This document shows, piece by piece, positions 31,900 to 39,880 of a DNA stretch of 64,000 bases (the stretch's first letter is position 1; each line of letters opens with the position of its first letter). The translations under genes and the position numbers were made by a program. Origin of the DNA: DYRB01 sp963802205 (GTDB lineage: Bacteria; Pseudomonadota; Gammaproteobacteria; Chromatiales; Chromatiaceae); NCBI GenBank assembly GCA_963802205.1, contig CAWDHW010000010.1, forward strand, positions 124,001-188,000, written 5' to 3'. The notes under the pieces were generated by a model, which did no database searches, was not told the DNA's origin, and saw nothing but the letters and a program-made list of their open reading frames with translations.

Positions 31900-33798
31900 T
31901 TGCCCAAGACTACAGTGAGCCTGAGCCGGAAGTTCGCCCTTGGCACCGCTGGCGGGCTCCTGGTCAGCTCGCTCGTCTTCCTGGTCCTGTTCGTCGGCCT
32001 GTTCCGCCAGCAATTGGAGGAGCAGCGCGCGGACGCCGCCACCCAAGTCAGCCAGTTGCTCCAGATCTCCCTGGAGAACGCCATGTTGCGGCACGACCTG
32101 GACGGCCTGCGGGAGATCGTCCACGGCCTGGGACGACAGCCCAGCGTGGCCTCGGTGGCCATCGCCAACCCCCAGGGAGAGATCCGCTTCGCCAGCGATC
32201 CCCAGCGCCTCGGTCACCACCTGGCGCCAGAGCCGGCGGCCCTTCCCCAGACCCTGATGATGAAGGGGCTCGACGGCCGCTCGGTGCTGCGCAGCATCAA
32301 CCCGGTGCGCAACCGCGAGGCCTGCCAAGAGTGCCACGGCCCAACCGCAGAGCACCCCATCAACGGCGTGCTCTACGTGGACTATGACGCCGACTCCATT
32401 CGCCATCAGGCCCGCCGGACCACCCTGTTGCTGATGGGGGCCGGCTCGTTGATCGTGCTCCTCAATCTCGCCGGGGGCTGGTGGTTTATGGGGCGCTATG
32501 TCCTGCGCCCTGTGGCCCACCTGGCGCAGGCCAGCGCCCGCCTCTCCGAGGGCGACTTGAGTGTACGCACCATCCCGACCGGCAATGACGAACTCACGGC
32601 CTTGGGGCGGACCATCAACCACATGGCCGAGACCCTGGAGCACAAGATGGCGGAGCTTGGGGAGAAGGAGCAGTTCCTCCAACAGTTGGTGGACGCCATC
32701 CCGGATGGGGTGCGGGTGATAGACCAGGATTTCCGGGTCCTCCTGACCAATGCCGCCTACCGGCGCCAACTCGCCCCGCTGGCGACCATGGCGCCCGGAT
32801 CTGTATCGGCCCCGGTGCCGGACGTGGGACCCGACCTTGCCGCCCCCTGTTATGCCCAGACCCACGGTCAGGACGGCCCCTGTCCAGAGACGCTGATCAC
32901 TTGTCCACTGCGCCAGGTACTACGCACGGGGGACCCGTTGCGGGTGGTCGAGCGCCACCGTCGCATCGACGGGACCTGGCTGGACGTGGAGACTTACGCC
33001 GCTCCAGTGACCCTGACCCGCAATGGCGAGGCCCGGAAACTGGTGGTCGAGTCCATCCGCGACCTCGGCCAGGAGGTGCGCTTCTCCCACGAACAGCGCC
33101 TCTCGGAACTCGGACGCCTGGCTGCGGGTGTAGCCCACGAGATCTATAACCCGCTGGGCTCCGTGCGCCTGGCCCTGCACGCGGCCCAAAGCGCCGCCAG
33201 GGCGCAGCCGCCGGACCAGGCCCAGATTGATGAGTGCCTGGGCCTGGTGGATCACGAGGTGGATGCCTGCATCCAGGTCACCCAGCGCCTGCTGCGCCTC
33301 AGCGTCCCTGCCCCGGACCACCAGGAGTTGGTGGATGTCGGCGAGGCGGTATGCGACACCCTCAGGCTGTTGGCCTGGGAGGCGGCCGACCAGGGGGTGA
33401 CGGTCCGCACCGAGCTCCCGAAGACCCGGTTGCGCATCCTAGCCACGGACAGCGAGCTGCGCCTGGCCGTCCTCAACCTGGCCCAGAACGCCCTGCATGC
33501 CATGCCCAACGGCGGCACCCTGACGGTGGTCTCCACCGCATCCGCCGGGCGGGTCGAGATCGCTTTCACCGATACCGGCGTAGGGATCGACCCTGCAGAC
33601 TTGGCGCGTATCTTCCAGCCCTTCTTCAGTCGGCGGGCGGACGGGGTGGCCGGGACTGGTCTTGGGTTGTCCATCACCAAGACCTTCGCTGCTGCCCACG
33701 GCGGCGGGATCAGCGTCGAGAGCAACCTCGGACAGGGTAGCCGCTTCACCCTCTATTTCCCCGACGCCGATCACCTGTCGGCCGGCCAGGAGGCCTGA
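31900..33798 (+). CDS. sensor histidine kinase with periplasmic heme-c motif
   Basis: 632 residues from TTG 31900, which has CGGAGA six bases upstream; the longer frame begins inside a repeat element. TM1 is at ~15-35; a periplasmic domain contains CQECH (142-146) in REACQECHGPTAEHPINGVLYVDY; TM2 is at ~170-190. HAMP (RPVAHLAQASARLSEGD) and a PAS-like domain with several cysteines (CPETLITCPL) follow, then HisKA with phospho-His 413 (GVAHEIYNPLGSVRL), then ATPase motifs LNLAQNALHAM, DTGVGI and GTGLGLSI. The heme motif implies sensing of redox state, oxygen, NO or similar. The response regulator gene starts three bases after the stop. Confidence 0.9.
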   Translation: MPKTTVSLSRKFALGTAGGLLVSSLVFLVLFVGLFRQQLEEQRADAATQVSQLLQISLENAMLRHDLDGLREIVHGLGRQPSVASVAIANPQGEIRFASDPQRLGHHLAPEPAALPQTLMMKGLDGRSVLRSINPVRNREACQECHGPTAEHPINGVLYVDYDADSIRHQARRTTLLLMGAGSLIVLLNLAGGWWFMGRYVLRPVAHLAQASARLSEGDLSVRTIPTGNDELTALGRTINHMAETLEHKMAELGEKEQFLQQLVDAIPDGVRVIDQDFRVLLTNAAYRRQLAPLATMAPGSVSAPVPDVGPDLAAPCYAQTHGQDGPCPETLITCPLRQVLRTGDPLRVVERHRRIDGTWLDVETYAAPVTLTRNGEARKLVVESIRDLGQEVRFSHEQRLSELGRLAAGVAHEIYNPLGSVRLALHAAQSAARAQPPDQAQIDECLGLVDHEVDACIQVTQRLLRLSVPAPDHQELVDVGEAVCDTLRLLAWEAADQGVTVRTELPKTRLRILATDSELRLAVLNLAQNALHAMPNGGTLTVVSTASAGRVEIAFTDTGVGIDPADLARIFQPFFSRRADGVAGTGLGLSITKTFAAAHGGGISVESNLGQGSRFTLYFPDADHLSAGQEA

Positions 33799-33801
33799 CC
33801 C

Positions 33802-35154
33802 TTGGACAAGCGCATCCTGCTGATCGAGGACGACGCGGTGTTGAGCCGCCTGGTCGCCCAACAACTGCGTAGCCTCGGCCACGAGGTGACCCAGGTCGGT
33901 GGGTGGCGCGAGGCAGACGCCTACCTGGCGGCCCACGAGCCCCACCTGATCATCACCGACGTCAAGCTCCCCGACGGCGACAGCCTGGCGCGCCTGCCGA
34001 CCCTGGTCGCGGCCCAGCCGGTCATCGTCCTGACCGCCTATGGCTCGGTTCGCGACGCGGTGGCCGCGATGAAGGCGGGGGCCTACGAGTACCTGCTCAA
34101 GCCGGTGAGCCCGGAAGAGCTGACCCTGGTGGTGGGGCGCGCCCTGGACGACGCTGACCTGCGCAGCGATCACCAGTTCTGCGCCAAGCGTCTCAAGGCC
34201 CAGGAGGGATGTGCGAAGTACATGATCGGGGTCAGCGCCCCGCTCATGCGGGTCAAGGAAACCATCGCCGCCGTGGCCGGGAGCGACATTACGGTCCTGA
34301 TCCAGGGCGAGAGCGGGGCGGGCAAGGAGTTGGTGGCGCGTGCGCTGCACGAGCAGAGCGGGCGGGCCGGGCGCAACTTCGTCGCCATGGACTGCTGCAC
34401 CCTGCAAGAGAAGCTCTTCGAGTCCGAACTCTTCGGCCACGAGCGCGGGTCCTTCACCGGGGCGGACAAGCAGAAGCGCGGTCTGGTCGAAGGGGCCGAG
34501 GGCGGTACCCTGTTCCTGGACGAGATTGGCGAGATCGAGCCCGCCATTCAGGCCAAGCTCCTGCGCGTCCTGGAGACCGGGACCTTCCGCCGCGTGGGCG
34601 GAACCCGCGACCTCCAGGCCAATGTGCGCATCGTCGCCGCCACCAACCGCGATCTGGCGGCCATGGGCAAGGCCGGGACCTTTCGGGCAGACCTCTATTA
34701 TCGGCTGAGCGCCTTCGTCATCGACACCCCACCCCTGCGCGACCGCCGCGATGACATTCCATATCTCGTCACCCACTTTGTGCAGCACCACAACTTCTCG
34801 CAGCGCATCAGCAAGCGGTTCTCCAACGACGCAATTCGCCGCCTGGTGGCCTACGACTGGCCGGGCAATGTGCGGGAACTGCGTAACGTCATCGAGCGGG
34901 CTATCATCCTCTCCCGCGACACCAACACCATCCGCCCCGAGCACCTAGCCTTCGGAGCCAGCGCCACCAACGCCAAGGTCAGCGTCACCTTCGACACCGA
35001 CCCGACCCTGGACGAGCTCCAGGCCGAATACCTCAAGATGCAATTGCGCAAGTTCTCCGGCCACCGCGCCAAGGTCGCCGAGGTCCTGGACATCAGCGAG
35101 CGCAACGTCTACCGCCTGATCCAGCGTTACAGACTGACGGAGAAGCTGGCCTGA
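33802..35154 (+). CDS. NtrC-family sigma-54-dependent response regulator
   Basis: 450 residues from TTG 33802 (GGAGG upstream). Receiver domain 1-120 with phospho-acceptor Asp53 (LIITDVKLPDG); AAA+ domain with Walker A GESGAGKE (~169-176), sigma-54 contact loop written GSFTGA instead of the usual GAFTGA, Walker B GTLFLDEIGE; C-terminal Fis-type helix-turn-helix (AKVAEVLDISERNVYRLIQRY). Forms a two-component pair with the heme-motif kinase. Activates sigma-54 RNA polymerase; the two nearby sigma-54-like promoters (31.19 and 29.97 kb) are the obvious candidate targets. Confidence 0.94.
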   Translation: MDKRILLIEDDAVLSRLVAQQLRSLGHEVTQVGGWREADAYLAAHEPHLIITDVKLPDGDSLARLPTLVAAQPVIVLTAYGSVRDAVAAMKAGAYEYLLKPVSPEELTLVVGRALDDADLRSDHQFCAKRLKAQEGCAKYMIGVSAPLMRVKETIAAVAGSDITVLIQGESGAGKELVARALHEQSGRAGRNFVAMDCCTLQEKLFESELFGHERGSFTGADKQKRGLVEGAEGGTLFLDEIGEIEPAIQAKLLRVLETGTFRRVGGTRDLQANVRIVAATNRDLAAMGKAGTFRADLYYRLSAFVIDTPPLRDRRDDIPYLVTHFVQHHNFSQRISKRFSNDAIRRLVAYDWPGNVRELRNVIERAIILSRDTNTIRPEHLAFGASATNAKVSVTFDTDPTLDELQAEYLKMQLRKFSGHRAKVAEVLDISERNVYRLIQRYRLTEKLA

Positions 35155-35158
35155 GGGG

Positions 35159-35653
35159 CTAGTTCGCCAACTCCAGATCGCCGGCGACGGCATCCACGCC
35201 CTTCTTGGCGCACTCCTCATCAGTGGCACCCTCCGGCGCGCCGCTCACGCCCACCGCCCCGAGCAGAGACCCGCCGACCTGGATCGGTAGGCCACCCGCG
35301 GACATAACCAACCCGTCGATGCGCCCGATTGGGGTATCGGCACGTGCGGTCATGGCCGATGTGGCAGCGTTAAAGTTGGCCGCGGTAAAGGCCTTCATCT
35401 TGCTGATGGGCACGGTGATGGACGCGGCGATGGTGTCGCGCAACTGCACCTGCACCGTGCCGTCACGGTCCACCACCGTCACGCCGATCTGGATGCCCTT
35501 CTCCCGGCAAGCGGCGACGGTAGCCTGGGCCAACTTCACGGCGGTATCCATGGACAGACGCTTAATGGAGACGACCATCGCCTCATCCGCGGACAAGGCG
35601 GGGCTGGCGACGAACGCAGCAACCAGGGTCAGGGCGGGCAATTTGGCAAGCAT
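35159..35653 (-). CDS. periplasmic GlcG/HbpS-like heme-binding family protein
   Basis: 164 residues; signal peptide MLAKLPALTLVAAFVASPALS, then the HbpS/GlcG (PF03928) fold: MDTAVKLAQATVAACREKG, VTVVDRDGTVQVQLRD, SKMKAFTAANFN, GGLPIQVGGSLLGAVGVSGA, CAKKGVDAV. In Streptomyces, HbpS binds heme and modulates the SenS sensor kinase. Here the gene is convergent with, and four bases from, a two-component system whose sensor carries a heme motif in the periplasm, so a similar accessory role is plausible. Other family members bind different small ligands. Confidence 0.85.
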   Translation of the reverse strand: MLAKLPALTLVAAFVASPALSADEAMVVSIKRLSMDTAVKLAQATVAACREKGIQIGVTVVDRDGTVQVQLRDTIAASITVPISKMKAFTAANFNAATSAMTARADTPIGRIDGLVMSAGGLPIQVGGSLLGAVGVSGAPEGATDEECAKKGVDAVAGDLELAN

Positions 35654-35702
35654 GGCAGGGACTCCGGTGGGTTGGGTCAGTTATCAGTTGTCAGTGGGCA
35701 GT

Positions 35703-36932
35703 TCACCGCCCTCGCCCGTAGCGGGTACGCACATAGTCGTCCACCATGCGGGTGAACTGCTCGGCGATCCCCTCGCCGCGCAGGGTAGTAGTCTTCTCGC
35801 CATCGACGTAGACCGGGGCCGCGGGGTTCTCGCCATTCCCCGGCAGGCTGATGCCGATATTGGCCTGCTTGCTCTCGCCAGGGCCGTTGACCACGCATCC
35901 CATCACCGCCACCTGCATCGCCTCGACCCCCGGGTAGCGCTCGCGCCAGCCCGGCATGGCCTCGCGCAGGTGCGCCTGGATGTCGCGCGCCAGGTGCTGA
36001 AAAAGGGTACTGGTGGTACGCCCGCACCCCGGGCAGGCAGTGACCATGGGGGCAAAGGATCGCAGGCCCATGGTCTGGAGGATCTCCTGCGCGACGATGA
36101 CCTCGCGGGTCCGGCTCTCCCCCGGCTCCGGGGTCAGGGAGACGCGAATGGTGTCGCCGATCCCCTCTTGCAACAGCACGGCCAGGGCCGCGGTAGACGC
36201 AACTATGCCCTTCGAGCCCATACCGGCCTCGGTCAGCCCCAAGTGCAAGGCATAGTCGCAACGCCCGGACAGCGCCCGGTAGACGCCGATAAGATCCTGC
36301 ACCCCGCTCATCTTGCAGGACAGCAGGATGCGGTCGCGACCTAGGCCCAGTTCCTCGGCGCGCCGGGCGCTGCCGATGGCCGACTGGACCATGGCCTCCC
36401 GCATCACGGCGTCGGCCTCCTTAGGTTGGGCGCAATGGGCGTTCTCGTCCATCAGGCGGACCACCAGCTCCTGGTCCAGGCTGCCCCAGTTCACGCCGAT
36501 ACGCACCGGGCGGTCGTAGCGGCAGGCGATCTCGATCAGGGTGGCAAACTGGGTGTCGCGCTTCTCCCCGCGCCCGACGTTACCGGGATTGATGCGGTAT
36601 TTGGCCAAGGCCCGGGCGCACTCTGGGTAGTCCGTGAGAAGGCGGTGGCCATTGAAATGAAAGTCGCCGATCAGGGGCACCCCGACCCCCATGGCGTCCA
36701 GGGCCTCGCGGATGGCGGGCACGGCCTGGGCGGCGGACTCATTGTTGACCGTGAGCCGCACCAGCTCGGACCCGGCCCTGGCCAACTCCGCGACCTGTGC
36801 CACGGTCCCGGACACATCGGCGGTATCGGTGTTGGTCATGGACTGGACGACGATGGGGGCATCGCCGCCCACCAGGATGCCACCGACCCTCACTGGAACG
36901 GTGTGGTGACGCGGGCTGGTGGAGAGGCTCAT
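35703..36932 (-). CDS. ispG: 4-hydroxy-3-methylbut-2-en-1-yl diphosphate synthase (flavodoxin)
   Basis: 409 residues; penultimate step of the MEP isoprenoid pathway, converting MEcPP to HMBPP with a 4Fe-4S cluster. Conserved: VQSMTNTDTADV near the N-terminus, VRIGVNWGSLDQEL, and the cluster cysteines in CPGCGRTT and GCVVNGPGES. ATG 36932 has GGGAG five bases upstream. Isoprenoid precursors feed carotenoid, bacteriochlorophyll and quinone synthesis in phototrophs, but the gene is general housekeeping. Confidence 0.95.
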   Translation of the reverse strand: MSLSTSPRHHTVPVRVGGILVGGDAPIVVQSMTNTDTADVSGTVAQVAELARAGSELVRLTVNNESAAQAVPAIREALDAMGVGVPLIGDFHFNGHRLLTDYPECARALAKYRINPGNVGRGEKRDTQFATLIEIACRYDRPVRIGVNWGSLDQELVVRLMDENAHCAQPKEADAVMREAMVQSAIGSARRAEELGLGRDRILLSCKMSGVQDLIGVYRALSGRCDYALHLGLTEAGMGSKGIVASTAALAVLLQEGIGDTIRVSLTPEPGESRTREVIVAQEILQTMGLRSFAPMVTACPGCGRTTSTLFQHLARDIQAHLREAMPGWRERYPGVEAMQVAVMGCVVNGPGESKQANIGISLPGNGENPAAPVYVDGEKTTTLRGEGIAEQFTRMVDDYVRTRYGRGR

Positions 36933-37002
36933 GGTGACTCCCAATCAGGTGGGCGCCGGGACTGACCCGGCGAGACCGTCGAAGCATGGCGGCGGAGGAT
37001 GC

Positions 37003-37857
37003 TCAAGGCAAGGGCGAGCGCAACCCCTGGAGCAAGTCCACATAGTCCGGCGCATCCTGGTCCAGATAGCCGTGGCGTGCCAGGAAGTCGATGATGACCA
37101 AGTTGCAGTTGAGCTTGAAGGCGTCGCTGTCGCGCACCGTATCCAGAACCTGCTCGACCGGCCAGAGATAGAAGGCGGCGACCTCGCCATCGGTGTTGCA
37201 CGGCACGTAGCCCACGGGCAGCTCAAGGTCGTAGCAGTAGATGACATCCGGCTTGAGCCCGCGACGGGAGGCGCGGCAGTAGGTGACGAGACCGACGGGG
37301 CGCGCGCGATCCGCCAGGGCCGCATCCATCCCCGCCTCCTCCTGGCACTCCTTACGCAGGTTCTCGGCCAGCCCCATGCCCCAGGGCAGACCGCCAGCCA
37401 CCAGGTTATCCAGATAACCCGGGTACACCCGGCGATCGGGGGCCCGCCGCCCGATCCAGAGCTTGAGCCCGTCGGTGTCGCGCACGAAGCCGTTGAGGTG
37501 CTGGCCGAAGGCACGCACTCCAAAGTAGGGGGCGCAGGCGCGGTCGATCAATAGGCGAGCCTGAGTGCGGTTGCCCGGAGTGACGGGGTAGCGTTCCCCG
37601 TGCAGGTGGTCTATGACCCCCTCCCCCACAAGTGTTCGGATGATCTCCGTCAGGGCCTGGGTGCGGCCCTCCAGATCGGCCGCGGGCGGCGTCCAGATGA
37701 CGGACCCGGTGCCGATCTGGAACTGCCCGGGCCAGCGCCGCAGGTGATCGGCGAAGCCGTGGGTGAGCATGCCGAGACACTCGCCCTCCAGAACCCAGGG
37801 GACGAACTCCGTCGGGTCCCAGGTATTGCAGGCGCGGACATGGTCGAGGAAGCTCAT
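37003..37857 (-). CDS. Nudix hydrolase family protein with DUF4743-like N-terminus
   Basis: 284 residues: an N-terminal ~115-residue region (DUF4743 type) and a C-terminal Nudix fold. The Nudix box reads GGLPWGMGLAENLRKECQEEAGM; it keeps the metal-binding EEAG but has Gly for the first Glu and Lys for the Arg of the consensus GX5EX7REUXEEXGU. In eukaryotes and bacteria this architecture is linked to thiamine diphosphate analog or unknown nucleotide-sugar substrates. Its substrate here is not evident. It lies between ispG and the alarmone hydrolase, all on the minus strand. Confidence 0.82.
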   Translation of the reverse strand: MSFLDHVRACNTWDPTEFVPWVLEGECLGMLTHGFADHLRRWPGQFQIGTGSVIWTPPAADLEGRTQALTEIIRTLVGEGVIDHLHGERYPVTPGNRTQARLLIDRACAPYFGVRAFGQHLNGFVRDTDGLKLWIGRRAPDRRVYPGYLDNLVAGGLPWGMGLAENLRKECQEEAGMDAALADRARPVGLVTYCRASRRGLKPDVIYCYDLELPVGYVPCNTDGEVAAFYLWPVEQVLDTVRDSDAFKLNCNLVIIDFLARHGYLDQDAPDYVDLLQGLRSPLP

Positions 37858-37994
37858 CGGATTGGATGTCCGTTAATGGTCCGGAAGAAAGCCGTTTAGG
37901 TTGGATGCCGTGCACGACACGCGAGTAGCGCCTGATCCTGTTGCCGACGCGGGCGGCCATCGAGGACGCGCAATACGCCCTCGCGGCTTGATGC

Positions 37995-38591
37995 CTAGGG
38001 ACGCTCGGCGTAAGCGGCGTCGAACAGGGCCTCAAGCCCGGCATGGGTCCCGCGCAGGCGGTCCACCACCTCCAGTCCCCAGTCGAAATAGGCCTGGCGC
38101 CGCGCCAGGTCCCACCCTACCGGGGGGCTGCGAACCACGTCCCGCAGATTGCAGATCTTGTCCGCCAGCTTCACCAGCCGGGCCTGCCGGCTCGCGTGCC
38201 CGGCATGCTCCACCTGGGCCCGCTTGCGCGCCACCTTGGGCAGGGCCTTGTCATCGGTGACCTCCAGGACGATGGCGCAGACCTCGGCCCCGAAGGCCGC
38301 TTCCAATTCCGCCGGGGACGTCTGCGTGTCCTCGATGGTATCGTGGAGCAGAGCCGCGCAGAGCACATCCACCTCCATGACCCCTGCCTCGTTGCACAGG
38401 ACCTCCACCAGGGCGATGGGGTGATTGATGTAAGGCGAGGCGGCGTGGTCCTTGCGCCGCTGGTCGCGGTGCTTGCGCGCGGCGAAGCCCAGGGCCTCGA
38501 TGATGGCCGCCAGGTCGGGCGTGGCCATGAGACTGGGGTCTGGGGTGGGCACTTGGGATCTGACTCTCGCGGCTGAATTAGACTGGGCCAT
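37995..38591 (-). CDS. small alarmone hydrolase (MESH1-type HD domain)
   Basis: 198 residues of the stand-alone RelA/SpoT hydrolase type. HD-domain landmarks: AARKHRDQRRKDHAASPYINHPIALVEVL, LLHDTIEDTQTSPAEL and LVKLADKICNLRDV. Family members hydrolyse (p)ppGpp, and some act on NADPH. The start ATG shares one base with the trhP stop (TAATG), indicating translational coupling; the first 21 residues are of low conservation and an internal ATG at 38528 starts where similarity begins. No synthetase domain is present. Confidence 0.88.
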   Translation of the reverse strand: MAQSNSAARVRSQVPTPDPSLMATPDLAAIIEALGFAARKHRDQRRKDHAASPYINHPIALVEVLCNEAGVMEVDVLCAALLHDTIEDTQTSPAELEAAFGAEVCAIVLEVTDDKALPKVARKRAQVEHAGHASRQARLVKLADKICNLRDVVRSPPVGWDLARRQAYFDWGLEVVDRLRGTHAGLEALFDAAYAERP

Positions 38592-39880
38592 TATCCAAGA
38601 AGGACGCGGGTAACCAACCCCAGGTGACCGTCCGCCACTGGCAAGGGGATTTGCACCCGATAGCCGCCCCCCGGTGCCAGGTCCATAGGCTGCCCCTCGA
38701 GGTCAGTCATCGCGGCGAGGCGGAAGCGGTGGTTGCCCGCCGGGGTGAGGAGTTCCAGCTCGTCGCCGATGCCAAACCGGTTCTTGACATCGATCTCCGC
38801 CCAGCCGTTCCCCGCCGACCCCGTGACCTCCCCGACGAAGATCTGACGCTCGTTGTCCGAGCTGCCCCGTTCATAGTTCTGTAAATCCGCCGGGGCGTGG
38901 CGACGGTAGAAGCCCTGGGTGTACCCGCGATTGGCCAGGCCCTCCAGGTCGGTGAGCAAGGCAGGGCGAAAGGGCCGCCCGGCCAGGGCATCGTCGATGG
39001 CCTGGCGGTAGACCTGGGCGGTGCGGGCGGCGTAGTAATGGGACTTGGTGCGGCCCTCGATCTTGAGGCAGTCGATGCCCATGGCCACCAGGCGCCCGAC
39101 GTGCTCCACCGCGCGCAGGTCGCGGGCATTCATGATGTAAGTCCCGTGCTCGTCCTCGAAGATGGGCATGAACTGCCCGGGACGCTCCCCCTCCTGCAAC
39201 AGGTAGACCTCATCCGCCGCGGGGTGGCGCGCCGTGGCCGCACCTTCCCCGACGCTGGCCACCCGGTATTCCCAGCGACAGGCGTTGGTGCAGCTCCCCT
39301 GGTTGGCATCGCGGTGGTTGAACCAGCCAGACAGCAGGCAACGCCCGGAGTAAGCGATGCACAGGGCGCCGTGGACGAAGACCTCAAGCTCCATGTCCGG
39401 GCAGGCCTGGCGAATCTCGGCGATCTCGTCCAGGGACAACTCCCGGGACAGAATGACCCGGGCTATCCCCTGGGCCTGCCAGAACCGCACCGCCGCCGCA
39501 TTGAGGGTATTGGCCTGTACGGACAGGTGAATGGGTACCTCGGGCCAGCGCTCCCGCGCCAACAGGATGAGCCCGGGGTCGGCCAGGATCAGGGCGTCCG
39601 GGCCCAGGGCGACGATGGGATCCAGGTCAGCGATGAAGGTGCGGAGCTTCGCCCCGTGCGGCATCAGATTGCACGCCAGATAGAGGCGCCGGCCCTGGGC
39701 GTGGACGGCCGCGATCCCGGCCGCCAGGTGGGCGGCGTCGAAGTCGTTGTTGCGCACCCGCAGGCTGTAGCGCGGCAGGCCCGCATAGACCGCATCCGCC
39801 CCATAGGCCAGGGCATAGGTCAAGCCCTTGAGGGTGCCCGCCGGGGCCAAAAGCTCCGGGCCCCGGGTCGAGGCGGTCAA
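38591..39880 (-). CDS. trhP: U32 family protein, tRNA hydroxylation factor TrhP/YegQ
   Basis: 429 residues of the peptidase U32 family: ELLAPAGTLKGLTYALAYGADAVYAG at the N-terminus, the cysteine-bearing GALCIAYSGRCLLSGW and QGSCTNACRWEY, and EDEHGTYIMNARDLRAVEHVG. Length and C-terminal SPAD-like extension fit YegQ/TrhP, which makes the prephenate-dependent hydroxylation of U34 in certain tRNAs together with other factors; an FeS cluster is probably held by the cysteines. The start overlaps the upstream ChaN-PDZ gene stop by four bases. Confidence 0.9.
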   Translation of the reverse strand: MTASTRGPELLAPAGTLKGLTYALAYGADAVYAGLPRYSLRVRNNDFDAAHLAAGIAAVHAQGRRLYLACNLMPHGAKLRTFIADLDPIVALGPDALILADPGLILLARERWPEVPIHLSVQANTLNAAAVRFWQAQGIARVILSRELSLDEIAEIRQACPDMELEVFVHGALCIAYSGRCLLSGWFNHRDANQGSCTNACRWEYRVASVGEGAATARHPAADEVYLLQEGERPGQFMPIFEDEHGTYIMNARDLRAVEHVGRLVAMGIDCLKIEGRTKSHYYAARTAQVYRQAIDDALAGRPFRPALLTDLEGLANRGYTQGFYRRHAPADLQNYERGSSDNERQIFVGEVTGSAGNGWAEIDVKNRFGIGDELELLTPAGNHRFRLAAMTDLEGQPMDLAPGGGYRVQIPLPVADGHLGLVTRVLLG

